DNA from: Porphyromonas cangingivalis
Lineage (GTDB): Bacteria > Bacteroidota > Bacteroidia > Bacteroidales > Paludibacteraceae
Assembly: GCA_945902955.1 (NCBI GenBank)
Contig: CAMDNO010000003.1
Location: 1 to 64,000, forward strand
DNA: 64,000 nt
Reading direction: 5' to 3'
Under the pieces are notes generated by a model. That model made no database searches. It was given only the letters and a program-made list of their open reading frames with translations, and was not told the origin of the DNA. This document shows, piece after piece, positions 8,273 through 17,986 of the stretch (within the stretch, counting starts at the first letter, position 1; each line of letters opens with the position of its first letter). The translations under genes were made by a program, and so were the position numbers.

Positions 8273-8623
8273 TTATCTTATTTCAGGTATTTGTATATTT
8301 TCAATTTCTTTCTTTATATCTTTCAAACTATTCGTGGTATTGCTAAACTTAGCATCAATAGTCATTTTTATAATCCGGTTCATCGAGTCAGCCCGTTGTA
8401 CTTTCACATACAAATCAGTATTGAGTTTTTGCATTTGGTCGATGGTTTGCGATTGTCTACTTATTATCGCTTTCGATTCGGTAACGATTCGCAACACGCT
8501 GTCAATTTTTTGCTTTGAGTCGGTAAGCGCAGTTTGTGGTTTGAGCATATTTACTATGCCTATAATACTCAGAAACACCACTGCTGCCAATATAATATAT
8601 TGTACAATGTTTTTAGATTCCAT
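8273..8623 (-). CDS. Small N-terminal TM plus coiled-coil protein
   Basis: IVQYIILAAVVFLSIIGIVNML then polar coiled-coil sequence. Confidence 0.5.
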   Translation of the reverse strand: MESKNIVQYIILAAVVFLSIIGIVNMLKPQTALTDSKQKIDSVLRIVTESKAIISRQSQTIDQMQKLNTDLYVKVQRADSMNRIIKMTIDAKFSNTTNSLKDIKKEIENIQIPEIR

Positions 8624-8660
8624 AAATAAACGTTTTTAAAACAGTAATAATTTCTTTTCA

Positions 8661-8794
8661 GACATAAGCTCTTTGTCAGTAGCAACAAATGGTCTTTGTC
8701 AGTAGTAACAAATGGTCTTTGTCAGTAGCAACAAATGGTCTTTGTCAGTAGTGACATAAGGTCTTTGTCAGTAGTGACATAAGCTCTTTGTCTG
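8661..8794. repeat. 23 bp tandem repeat, about 5 copies (GTCTTTGTCAGTAGYRACAWAWG)
   Basis: Successive CTTTGTCAGTAG(C/T)(A/G)ACA(A/T)A units at 23 bp spacing. Confidence 0.9.
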
Positions 8795-8837
8795 ATTAAA
8801 AAAAATAATTTTAGTTGTAAGTAAATGATTTAAACAA

Positions 8838-8877
8838 AAAGCGGTTTATTATACATTTCTGTAAAATAAACCGCTTT
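8838..8877 (-). terminator. Intrinsic terminator after the HU/DUF4469 gene
   Basis: AAAGCGGTTTATT...AATAAACCGCTTT perfect 13 bp stem; T-run on the minus strand. Confidence 0.8.
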
Positions 8878-8882
8878 GAGTA

Positions 8883-9614
8883 TTACTGCACTGTAAGTAC
8901 TTTATCGAAGAGTAAAACTCTTGGGTCTTTTAATAATGAACCTATAGCATATTGCGTTGTAACTTCCACCTGATAAGTTCCTTTAGCGAGTGCAGGTGTT
9001 ACAATAATCAGTTCGCTTGGGTTGTTGTTTACAAAATCAGTAGTGTCAACCTTCGTACGTACATTATCGGCTAAGTTTACGAATGTAACACCATTTGCAG
9101 TATTATCACCTGCAATTTTAAGTTTATACCCTTTAATTTTTAGATTTCGATTAGGGGTAATTAGGTCGTTTACCGATCCGGTTTTAACATCAAGTACTTC
9201 GCTTACAGTTAAACTTGCATCGCCTACACCATTCATTTCGACAGCAACATTTACTAATTCTTTACGTAGCGATTCGCCTTGATTGAACTGAAACAAAATG
9301 GAATGTTTTTCAGGATTAAACGTTTCGGTACCACTGTTAAATACGCCACGTATTTGAGTAGTGGCGGTAAAATACCCTGTATTTACAGAAAAGCCATCGC
9401 AAAGCTGATAAGCCATTTCTTTTAAAAACAAGTTTACATTGTTTTCCATAGCTTCGGCTGTAGTTTGTGCGCCGCCTCGTCCTACGGCTACGTTACAGAT
9501 TTCAGTTACGTTTAATGTACGTTCGGAGATTACCCTTGCTGCGAAGTCGTTTGGATCTTCTGTAAGCAAATTCGGGTAGAGATTTGCTTTGATCCTGTGC
9601 AAAATGTTTGACAT
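8883..9614 (-). CDS. HU-like DNA-binding domain / DUF4469 protein
   Basis: Recognisable Bacteroidales family: VISERTLNVTEICNVAVGRGGA, KEMAYQLCDGFSVNTGYFTA, DLITPNRNLKIKGYKLKIAGDN. Confidence 0.8.
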   Translation of the reverse strand: MSNILHRIKANLYPNLLTEDPNDFAARVISERTLNVTEICNVAVGRGGAQTTAEAMENNVNLFLKEMAYQLCDGFSVNTGYFTATTQIRGVFNSGTETFNPEKHSILFQFNQGESLRKELVNVAVEMNGVGDASLTVSEVLDVKTGSVNDLITPNRNLKIKGYKLKIAGDNTANGVTFVNLADNVRTKVDTTDFVNNNPSELIIVTPALAKGTYQVEVTTQYAIGSLLKDPRVLLFDKVLTVQ

Positions 9615-10037
9615 AAAAAATAAATAATTTAAATAGTTAATAAAATTGATATGCGCACAACATGCCGAGCATGATGTGCTTTTTTCGTTTAAATAATATG
9701 TTCAAGTTTGAATGCTTGCAGTTAAGGTTTCTTTTTGAATAGTTGAGCTATTGGGGGTAGCTATGGTGTAAACAAGAATAAAAAATTTCTTTAACTGAAG
9801 ACGGTGCAAATATATTTCAAATATTTGAGAAATCAAAGTGTATTTATAATAAAATAAATATGTTTTAAAACATGTATTTGTGAATATCTGGTCTTTTCCT
9901 GTAAAAGTAATATTTTTGTGTTAGTCTATAACTGATTTGTTTGTATATATCAAATTAGTACAGTGAGATATTATTATTATTTGGTTTTATGCAAAAAAAA
10001 ATCCCACAAATCTTTCGCCCGATACCTATATTTTTGT

Positions 10038-10045
10038 TATCTTTG
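10038..10045 (+). promoter_or_regulatory. -7 element TATCTTTG upstream of fba
   Basis: TAnnTTTG consensus about 30 nt before the start codon. Confidence 0.5.
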
Positions 10046-10075
10046 CAGCTTATAAAATACAAATAAAATAAAGTT

Positions 10076-11155
10076 ATGGGAAAAATTTCAGAAGTCGTAA
10101 AACCAGGTGTAGTAACCGGTTCCGATTTGCAATTTGTTTTTAAAGTAGCTAAAGAAGCCGGCTTTGCTATTCCGGCAGTAAATGTAGTAGGTTCGTCGAC
10201 AGTAAATGCTGTGCTCGAATCGGCAAAGGTAGCCAACGCACCTGTAATGATTCAGTTTTCGAATGGCGGTGCAGCTTTCAATGCCGGTAAGGGCTTGAAA
10301 ATGGAAGGCCAGCAAGCTGCAATTCTTGGTGCAATAGCGGGAGCAAAACACATACACACCGTTGCTGAGGCTTATGGCGTATATGTAGTGTTGCACACCG
10401 ACCATGCAGCCAAAAAACTTTTACCTTGGATTGATGGATTGCTTGATGCAGGCGAAAAACATTTTGCCGAAACAGGTAAACCTTTGTTCAGCTCGCACAT
10501 GCTCGACCTTTCGGAAGAACCATTGGCAGAAAATATCGAAATTTGTAAAGCCTACCTTGCTCGCATGAGTAAAATTGGTATGACCCTCGAAATTGAATTG
10601 GGTATTACCGGTGGCGAAGAAGATGGAGTTGATAATAGTGGTGTTGATAATAGCTTGCTTTACACACAACCCGAAGATGTATACCAGGTTTACAAAGCAT
10701 TAAGCAGTATTTCGCCTAACTTTACCATTGCAGCTTCGTTTGGTAATGTACATGGTGTTTACAAACCGGGAAATGTAAAATTACAACCAGTAATTCTAAA
10801 AAACTCACAAGAATATATCAAAACCAAAGATGGACTTTCTGAAGATCATCCGGTAAGCTTTGTATTCCATGGAGGTTCGGGTTCATCGCACGAAGAAATT
10901 CGCGAAGCAATTAGCTACGGTGTTGTAAAAATGAATATCGATACCGATACACAATGGGCATTTTGGGATGGTATTCGTGGTTTCGAAGCCAAAAATCGTG
11001 CTTATCTACAAGCACAAATTGGAAATCCGGAAGGCGACGAAAAACCAAATAAAAAATACTACGATCCTCGCGTATGGTTACGCAAAGGCGAAGAGTCGTT
11101 GATAGCTCGTTTACAAGTAGCTTACGACGATTTGAATGCTTTAAATAGTCTTTAA
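10076..11155 (+). CDS. fbaA: Class II fructose-bisphosphate aldolase
   Basis: HTDHAAKKLLPWIDGLL, EIELGITGGEEDGVDN, FHGGSGSS. Confidence 0.95.
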   Translation: MGKISEVVKPGVVTGSDLQFVFKVAKEAGFAIPAVNVVGSSTVNAVLESAKVANAPVMIQFSNGGAAFNAGKGLKMEGQQAAILGAIAGAKHIHTVAEAYGVYVVLHTDHAAKKLLPWIDGLLDAGEKHFAETGKPLFSSHMLDLSEEPLAENIEICKAYLARMSKIGMTLEIELGITGGEEDGVDNSGVDNSLLYTQPEDVYQVYKALSSISPNFTIAASFGNVHGVYKPGNVKLQPVILKNSQEYIKTKDGLSEDHPVSFVFHGGSGSSHEEIREAISYGVVKMNIDTDTQWAFWDGIRGFEAKNRAYLQAQIGNPEGDEKPNKKYYDPRVWLRKGEESLIARLQVAYDDLNALNSL

Positions 11156-11180
11156 AAAATTGCCGACAATAGAATAAAAT

Positions 11181-11215
11181 AAATGAGCGGATAACAGTAT
11201 GTTATCCGCTCATTT
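11181..11215. terminator. Bidirectional terminator between convergent fbaA and serA
   Basis: AAATGAGCGGATAAC-AGTAT-GTTATCCGCTCATTT perfect 15 bp stem. Confidence 0.8.
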
Positions 11216-11240
11216 AATATTTGTGAAACATGAAATGAGT

Positions 11241-12158
11241 TTAATTCACTCTGAATTTTTCGTTTCCGTTTACAATAAAATCAACAATTTGATTTGCAGC
11301 AGCAATGCCGGCATTTACATTGGCTTCGGCTGTTTGAGCTCCCATTTTTTTAGGAGTTGTAAAATACTGATTGCCCACTTTTTCTTTCATTTCGGCATCG
11401 TTGTTGGGCACTATATCCGTTACATATTTAAAATTGGGGTGCGAAACCATAAATTCGAGCACACTTACTTCGTCAATCACCTCTTTGCGAGCCGTATTTA
11501 CCAATACAGCGCCTTTGGGCATTAAACTCAATAAATCAGCATTAATCGATTTCTTTGTTTCGGCAGTAGCCGGAATATGGAGCGAAATAATATCCGAAAC
11601 TTCATAAAGTTCGTCAACAGTACTCAGAGCCGTAACACCATCGTTTTCGATCACTATTTTGGGGCAAAAAGCATCATAAGCATAAAGCTCCATGCCAAAA
11701 CCTTTGGCAATACGAGCCACATTACGCCCTACATTTCCGTAGGCATGAATGCCTAATTTTTTGCCTTTTAATTCGGTTCCCGACGTGCCATTATAGAAAT
11801 TGCGAACAGCAAAAACCAACATGCCAAAAACCAATTCGGCTACGGCATTCGAGTTTTGCCCGGGCGTGTTCATCACACAAACATTAGCCGCTTTTGCTGC
11901 ATCCAAATCTACATTATCGTAACCGGCACCTGCACGCACTACAATTTTCAATTGTTTGGCAGCTGCAATTACTTCGGCATCAACAATATCACTGCGAATA
12001 ATAATGGCATCAGCATCTACTACGGCGTCGAGCAATTCCTGTTTTTGCGTGTATTTTTCGAGCAGCGCCAATTCGAAACCAGCCGCTTCCACTTCTTTGC
12101 GAATACCGTCCACAGCTACTTTAGCAAACGGTTTATCAGTTGCAATTAATACTTTCAT
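11241..12158 (-). CDS. serA: D-3-phosphoglycerate dehydrogenase-like 2-hydroxyacid dehydrogenase
   Basis: NAD-binding LGIHAYGNVGRNVARIAKGFGM; next to serC. Confidence 0.85.
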   Translation of the reverse strand: MKVLIATDKPFAKVAVDGIRKEVEAAGFELALLEKYTQKQELLDAVVDADAIIIRSDIVDAEVIAAAKQLKIVVRAGAGYDNVDLDAAKAANVCVMNTPGQNSNAVAELVFGMLVFAVRNFYNGTSGTELKGKKLGIHAYGNVGRNVARIAKGFGMELYAYDAFCPKIVIENDGVTALSTVDELYEVSDIISLHIPATAETKKSINADLLSLMPKGAVLVNTARKEVIDEVSVLEFMVSHPNFKYVTDIVPNNDAEMKEKVGNQYFTTPKKMGAQTAEANVNAGIAAANQIVDFIVNGNEKFRVN

Positions 12159-12180
12159 GTTTTAATATTGACTTCAGATA

Positions 12181-12243
12181 GCAGACAACAGACAACGGTT
12201 TTTTTGACGAATTTCTGTCGTCCGTTGTCGGTCGTCTGTTGTC
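12181..12243. repeat. GACAACAGACAACGG imperfect inverted repeat between serA and serC
   Basis: GCAGACAACAGACAACGG ... CCGTTGTCGGTCGTCTGTTGTC. Confidence 0.7.
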
Positions 12244-12260
12244 AGTTTTTCAGTCTATTT

Positions 12261-13328
12261 TTAATGTTGTTTTTCAAATTCGTTCATACAATCAATCAAA
12301 GCTTGAACACTTTCGATAGGCATTGCATTGTAAATAGAAGCGCGGTAACCACCCACCGAGCGGTGTCCTTTTATTCCGTCCATTCCGGCGGCGGTAGCAA
12401 ATTTCAGAAACTCGCTTTCAAGCTCTTTGTATTCGGGTTTCATTACAAAGCAAACATTCATAATCGAACGATCTTCTCGTACAGCTGTGCCCACAAACAT
12501 TTTACTATTGTCGATAGCATTGTAAAGAAGTTCGGCTTTGGCCATATTGCGTTTTTTCAATTCGGGCACACCACCATTTGCTTTCATCCAACGCAATGTT
12601 TCCAACGCACTGTAAATAGGCAAAACAGGAGGGGTGTTAAACATGGAAGCCTCTTTTATATGAGTTTGATAGTTGAGCATGGTAGGAATATAACGTGAAA
12701 CTTTGCCCAAAATATCGTTTTTGATAATTACAAAAGCCAATCCGGCAGGCGCTAAATTCTTTTGCGCTCCACCGTAGATAATACCATATTTCGAAACATC
12801 TATCGGACGCGAAAATATATCGGATGACATATCGGCAATCATAGGCACCGGCGAATCTAAATCGGTGTGTAATTCGGTTCCGTAAATGGTGTTATTTGTA
12901 GTGATGTGAAAATAATCAGCATCCGTAGGAATAACAAAATCTTTAGGGATAAAGGTGTAATTTGCATCTTTCGACGAGGCAACTTCTACTACTTCACCAA
13001 ATCCTTTGGCCTCTTTCATGGCTTTGCTTGCCCACACACCCGTAGTTAAGTAAGCAGCCTTTTTTTCCAATAAATTAAACGGAACCATACAAAACTGCAT
13101 GCTTGCACCTCCACCCAAAAATAATACAGAATAGCCTTCAGGGATTTGTAAAAGTTCGATGAACAACTGACGAGCTTCTTCAATGACAGCTTCAAAATCT
13201 TTAGAACGGTGGCTGATTTCGAGTATCGAAAGCCCCGAGCCGTTGTAATCTAATACTGCCTGTGCTGTTTTCTCAATTACCTCGTGAGCCAGAATCGATG
13301 GGCCTGCGCTAAAATTATGCTTTTTCAT
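12261..13328 (-). CDS. serC: Phosphoserine aminotransferase
   Basis: [35 protein letters not shown]. Confidence 0.95.
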   Translation of the reverse strand: MKKHNFSAGPSILAHEVIEKTAQAVLDYNGSGLSILEISHRSKDFEAVIEEARQLFIELLQIPEGYSVLFLGGGASMQFCMVPFNLLEKKAAYLTTGVWASKAMKEAKGFGEVVEVASSKDANYTFIPKDFVIPTDADYFHITTNNTIYGTELHTDLDSPVPMIADMSSDIFSRPIDVSKYGIIYGGAQKNLAPAGLAFVIIKNDILGKVSRYIPTMLNYQTHIKEASMFNTPPVLPIYSALETLRWMKANGGVPELKKRNMAKAELLYNAIDNSKMFVGTAVREDRSIMNVCFVMKPEYKELESEFLKFATAAGMDGIKGHRSVGGYRASIYNAMPIESVQALIDCMNEFEKQH

Positions 13329-13602
13329 GCTTTAAAAAATATTAATTGAATTATACTTGTATGGAACTAACATGGGCAGAAGCAAATGTAGTTTCGTACA
13401 CTAAAATTAAGTTGATTTTTGTAGTTTTATTGTTTCAAAAATGAGAGTGCAAAAGTACGGAATTTTTTAAGTATAACCTTGAAAAAATGAGTATTTATAA
13501 ATAAAAAACGTCATTATTTTATACTTATAAATTTTTGTATAAAATGTCTGTATTTTTATACCGTTTTAATTGCACACAACATGTATTATTGTTACTAAAA
13601 TT

Positions 13603-13633
13603 AAAAAGCACAGCGTTTATTTCTGTGCTTTTT
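13603..13633 (-). terminator. Terminator after glnS
   Basis: AAAAAGCACAG...CTGTGCTTTTT. Confidence 0.7.
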
Positions 13634-13643
13634 AAAACTTATT

Positions 13644-15335
13644 CTATCGTTGTTGTTCTTTAGCCCAACTGTCTTTTAGCGAAACGGTACGGTTGAAAAT
13701 TAGATTTTCAACTGTCGAATCAGGGTCGACATTAAAATAACCCAAACGCTGAAATTGGAATTGTTCAAGTGCTTTTGCGTTTTTCAAAGATGGTTCTACA
13801 AAGCAATTCTTGAGTACTTTTAACGAATCGGGGTTTAGCAATTCGCGGAAATCGCGTGGGTCGGCTGAAGGGTTTTCGATGCTAAATAGTCGGTCGTACA
13901 AACGAACTTCGGCTTTCAATGCATGTTGAGCCGATACCCAATGGAGCGTGCCCTTCACTTTTCGTCCCGATTCGGGCATACCACTTTTTGTTAATTCATC
14001 GTATTCGCAGTAAATTTCTTCTATTTCGCCTGCATCATCTTTTTTACAACCTGTACATTTTACAATAAACGCACTTTTAAGACGAACTTCTTGGCCCGGC
14101 GTCATACGGAAAAACTTTTTTGGAGCATCTTCCATAAAATCTTCGCGCTCAATATACAATTCGCGCGAAAACGGAATAGTACGCATCCCTGCTGTTTCAT
14201 CTTCGGGATTGTTTACGGTTTCCATCATCTCCACTGTATCAGCAGGATAATTGGTAACAATCAGTTTTACAGGGTTTAATACAGCATTTACACGTGTAGC
14301 AGTTTTGTTTAAGCTTTCGCGTACCGCATGTTCGAGCAATCCAATATCGTTTTGTGCTTCGAATTTGGTATATCCAATTTTATCAATAAAATTATGAATA
14401 GCCTCAGGCGAATATCCTCTTCTACGAAGTCCACAAATAGTAGGCATACGCGGATCGTCCCAGCCGTTAACCAACGCTTCTTGTACCAATTGAAGCATTT
14501 TACGTTTGCTCATTACGGTGTAGGTAAGGTTCAAACGGTTAAATTCTATTTGTCGAGGACGATAATCGCTGTTTTTAAATTGGTCGATAAACCAATCGTA
14601 AAGCGGGCGATGCACTTCAAATTCGAGCGTACACAACGAATGTGTTACCCCTTCGAAATAATCCGACTGTCCGTGTGCATAATCGTACATTGGATAAGCT
14701 TTCCAGGTATATCCTGTGCGGTGGTGCGGATGCGAAGTAATGACGCGATACAACAAAGGGTCGCGAAAGTGCATGTTCGACGAAGTCATGTCAATTTTGG
14801 CACGAAGCACCATAGCGCCTTCGGCAACTTCGCCCGAATTCATTTTTAAAAATAAATCTAAGTTTTCAGAAATAGGACGGTTGCGGTAAGGACTTTCAAT
14901 ACCCGCAGTGGTAGGCGTGCCCTTTTGTTTGGCAATCTCTTCAGCACTTTGTTCGTCTATATAGGCTTTGCCCTGTTTAATCAAGTCAATGGCTAAATCC
15001 CAAAGTTGTTGAAAATAATCGGAAGCATAATATACGTTTTCCCATTTATATCCAAGCCATTGAATATCTTCTTTTATTGAATCTACGTATTCTACATCTT
15101 CTTTTACAGGATTTGTATCGTCGAAACGAAGGTTGCAAATGCCATTGTTATTGCGTGCAATACCAAAATCAAGACAAATAGCTTTGGCATGGCCAATGTG
15201 TAAATAGCCATTAGGCTCGGGTGGAAAGCGAGTTTGTATTCGCCCATCGTTTTTACCATCTTTCAAATCTTGTTCAACAAAAGCCTCTATAAAATTCAGG
15301 CTCTTTTTTGGTGTATCATCTGTTTTAGCTTCCAT
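13644..15335 (-). CDS. glnS: Glutaminyl-tRNA synthetase
   Basis: RFPPEPNGYLHIGHAKAICLDFG, LRFDDTNP, VMSKRK (KMSKS-like). Confidence 0.96.
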   Translation of the reverse strand: MEAKTDDTPKKSLNFIEAFVEQDLKDGKNDGRIQTRFPPEPNGYLHIGHAKAICLDFGIARNNNGICNLRFDDTNPVKEDVEYVDSIKEDIQWLGYKWENVYYASDYFQQLWDLAIDLIKQGKAYIDEQSAEEIAKQKGTPTTAGIESPYRNRPISENLDLFLKMNSGEVAEGAMVLRAKIDMTSSNMHFRDPLLYRVITSHPHHRTGYTWKAYPMYDYAHGQSDYFEGVTHSLCTLEFEVHRPLYDWFIDQFKNSDYRPRQIEFNRLNLTYTVMSKRKMLQLVQEALVNGWDDPRMPTICGLRRRGYSPEAIHNFIDKIGYTKFEAQNDIGLLEHAVRESLNKTATRVNAVLNPVKLIVTNYPADTVEMMETVNNPEDETAGMRTIPFSRELYIEREDFMEDAPKKFFRMTPGQEVRLKSAFIVKCTGCKKDDAGEIEEIYCEYDELTKSGMPESGRKVKGTLHWVSAQHALKAEVRLYDRLFSIENPSADPRDFRELLNPDSLKVLKNCFVEPSLKNAKALEQFQFQRLGYFNVDPDSTVENLIFNRTVSLKDSWAKEQQR

Positions 15336-15384
15336 TCTTTCTTATATATTACGTATGTCATTAAAAAACTAATTATCCTACCTA

Positions 15385-15673
15385 CCAACCAATCAACCAA
15401 TCAACCAATCAACCAATCAACCAATCAACCAATCAACCAATCAACCAATCAACCAATCAACCAATCAACCAATCAACCAATCAACCAATCAATCAATCAA
15501 CCAATCAACCAATCAACCAATCAACCAATCAACCAATCAACCAATCAACCAATCAACCAATCAACCAATCAACCAATCAACCAATCAACCAATCAACCAA
15601 TCAACCAATTAACCAATCAACCAATCAACCAATTAACCAATCAACCAATCAACCAATCCAACCAATTAACCTA
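15385..15673. repeat. 8 bp tandem repeat (AACCAATC), roughly 35 units
   Basis: Near-perfect CCAATCAA array with sporadic AATTAACC / AATCAATC variants between the lpxA stop and the glnS start. Confidence 0.98.
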
Positions 15674-16453
15674 TCAATCAAAATATCCTTTTACAATGCC
15701 ACGAGGTGAATTTTTAATAAATAAAATTATTTCATCCCGTTCTTTGGTGGCAGGCAATTCGGCCATAATACGCTCTATGGCATGCGAAGTATTCATTCCT
15801 TTGAGATACACATAGCGGTAAACATCCTGTATATCGCGTATTTGTTCGTTGGTATACCCTCTGCGACGTAATCCTATCGAATTGATACCTGCATACGAAA
15901 GTGGCTCACGACCAGCAGTTACAAAAGGTGGAATATCTTTATTCACTTTTGCGCCTCCCTGCACCATAACATGTGAACCAATATGTGTAAATTGATGTAC
16001 TAAAATACCACCGCTCAGGATAGCAAAATCGTCGATAATAACTTCGCCGGCAAGTTGAGTAGCATTTGAAATAATAATATTGTCTCCCAGCAAACAATCG
16101 TGTGCCACATGGCAATAGGCCATTATTAAGCAATTGTTTCCAATTACGGTTTTCCCTTTTGCCGAAGTGCCTCTATTTACTGTAACATACTCACGTAGTG
16201 TTGTATTATCACCAATAATTGCAAGAGTATCTTCGCCTTTATATTTCAAATCCTGAGGGATAGCACCTATTACAGAGCCAGGGAAAATGCGACAATTTTT
16301 GCCAATTCGCACACCTTCCATAATGGTAACGTTTGAGCCAATCCATGTTCCGGCGCCTATTTCAACATTTTTGTCGATGGTTACAAAGGGATCAATAACT
16401 ACGGTTGCGGCTATTTTTGCATCGGGATGTACGTAAGCCAAAGGTTGCTTCAT
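15674..16453 (-). CDS. lpxA: Acyl-ACP--UDP-N-acetylglucosamine O-acyltransferase
   Basis: Hexapeptide repeats; VHPDAKIA, GAIPQDLKYKGE, NSIGLRRRG. Confidence 0.95.
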   Translation of the reverse strand: MKQPLAYVHPDAKIAATVVIDPFVTIDKNVEIGAGTWIGSNVTIMEGVRIGKNCRIFPGSVIGAIPQDLKYKGEDTLAIIGDNTTLREYVTVNRGTSAKGKTVIGNNCLIMAYCHVAHDCLLGDNIIISNATQLAGEVIIDDFAILSGGILVHQFTHIGSHVMVQGGAKVNKDIPPFVTAGREPLSYAGINSIGLRRRGYTNEQIRDIQDVYRYVYLKGMNTSHAIERIMAELPATKERDEIILFIKNSPRGIVKGYFD

Positions 16454-16534
16454 TTCGTGCGTGTTTTTTTAGATTTGCTTCCTCCCTAAATGGGTGTGAA
16501 GATATAATTATAAAATTTTTATAAACTCTTTATT

Positions 16535-17917
16535 CTATTTGTTTTTTACTATCTGAGCCATAAATTCGGCTTCGGCAACAACTTTACCACCTACAAAAGC
16601 ATAACCTTTCATAATAGCACATCCGCGACGCATAGGCTCAGGCATTTCGAGACGGAAAATTATTGTGTCGCCGGGAACTACTTTTTGACGGAATTTTACA
16701 TTGTCGATTTTTAAAAAATAGGTCGAATAGCGTTCAGCATCCTCAAGTCCATGCAGAACCATTATTCCACCCGTTTGAGCCATTGCTTCTACCAACAAAA
16801 CGCCCGGCATGACAGGTTCGTCGGGAAAATGACCCATGAAAAATGTTTCATTTCCTGTTACATTTTTTAATCCAACAACAATATTTTTTCTAATTTCAAT
16901 CACTTTGTCGACCAACAAAAATGGCCAGCGGTGTGGCAATAACTTTTTGATGGCGTTAATATCCAAAATTGGAGCTATTGTATCGTCGTAAACCGGACAT
17001 TGAACATCCTGTTTTTTTATTTCTTTTCGAATAATTTTTGCTATATCGGTATTTATTTTATGACCCGGATAGCGTGCTATTACTTTGCCTTTGAGCGGTT
17101 TACCTATAAGCGATAAATCTCCAATCACATCGAGTAATTTATGGCGAGCAGGTTCGTTTGCATAATTCAAATCGCCGCTTAGGTAGGCAGGCATCGAAGC
17201 ATCTATCGTTTCTTGATGTAACTTTGCACAAAGCTCATCCATTTTTTCCTGCGAAATAATTTCGTCGTAAATTACAATGGCATTCTTTAAATCGCCCCCT
17301 TTAATGAGATTCATACTCAATAGAGGTTCAATTTCGCGTACAAAAACAAAGGTTCGAGCTTTCGATATCTCAGTTTTATAATCGCTCAAATTGTCCAGAG
17401 ACGCAAATTGATTTCCAAGTACAACCGATTTAAAACCAATATGAACATCGACACTGAAATCATCATCGGGTAAAATAGTTATTTTAGCCCCAGTTTCGGG
17501 GATAGAATATTCTATTTTTTTTGTTACAATATAATAGTCTTTTTCGGCTTCTTGTTCCGCAATGCCCACTTCTTCAATCTTAGCTACATAAAATTGAGCA
17601 CTACCATCTAATATCGGAAATTCCGGAGCATTTACCTCCAATAAACAATTGTCGATACCATAAGCATAAAGCGTTGATAATGCGTGCTCAACAGTACTTA
17701 TTTGAACATCGCCTTTTTGCAAAACTGTTCCACGAACTGTATGCGTTACATTTTCGGCCAATGCATCAATTATAGGTTGTGCATCTAAATCGATACGCTT
17801 TATTTTTATACCGTGATTTTCGGTTGCAGGATTAAAAGTTAATACAATATCCAAACCCGTATGCAATCCCTTTCCGCTCAAGGAAAATGCTTGTTTTATT
17901 GTTTTTTGATTTGACAT
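16535..17917 (-). CDS. lpxC/fabZ: Bifunctional UDP-3-O-acyl-GlcNAc deacetylase / 3-hydroxyacyl-ACP dehydratase
   Basis: LpxC domain (SGKGLHTG, STVEHALSTLYAYGIDN) fused to FabZ (LLPHRWPFLLVDK, GHFPDEPVMPGVLLVEAMAQTGG). Confidence 0.95.
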   Translation of the reverse strand: MSNQKTIKQAFSLSGKGLHTGLDIVLTFNPATENHGIKIKRIDLDAQPIIDALAENVTHTVRGTVLQKGDVQISTVEHALSTLYAYGIDNCLLEVNAPEFPILDGSAQFYVAKIEEVGIAEQEAEKDYYIVTKKIEYSIPETGAKITILPDDDFSVDVHIGFKSVVLGNQFASLDNLSDYKTEISKARTFVFVREIEPLLSMNLIKGGDLKNAIVIYDEIISQEKMDELCAKLHQETIDASMPAYLSGDLNYANEPARHKLLDVIGDLSLIGKPLKGKVIARYPGHKINTDIAKIIRKEIKKQDVQCPVYDDTIAPILDINAIKKLLPHRWPFLLVDKVIEIRKNIVVGLKNVTGNETFFMGHFPDEPVMPGVLLVEAMAQTGGIMVLHGLEDAERYSTYFLKIDNVKFRQKVVPGDTIIFRLEMPEPMRRGCAIMKGYAFVGGKVVAEAEFMAQIVKNK

Positions 17918-17986
17918 TAATTGGAAACTGGTTAATTTGTTGATTTTTTTTTGATTGGTTAATCTGTTGATTGATAAATTAATTGA

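Noticed and set aside
8661-8794. Possible CRISPR array
   Set aside because: Units are directly abutting at 23 bp with no spacers, and no cas genes are nearby
1891-9614. Prophage
   Set aside because: Only lysis-like genes; no integrase, terminase, portal, capsid or tail genes in the window
12168-12698. 176 aa plus-strand ORF antisense to serC
   Set aside because: Shadow ORF starting inside the simple repeat between serA and serC
14328-14849. 173 aa plus-strand ORF antisense to glnS
   Set aside because: Shadow ORF opposite a well supported glnS
15234-15815. 193 aa ORF rich in NQPINQST repeats
   Set aside because: Artefact of the 8 bp tandem repeat, which has no stops on the plus strand; overlaps glnS and lpxA antisense
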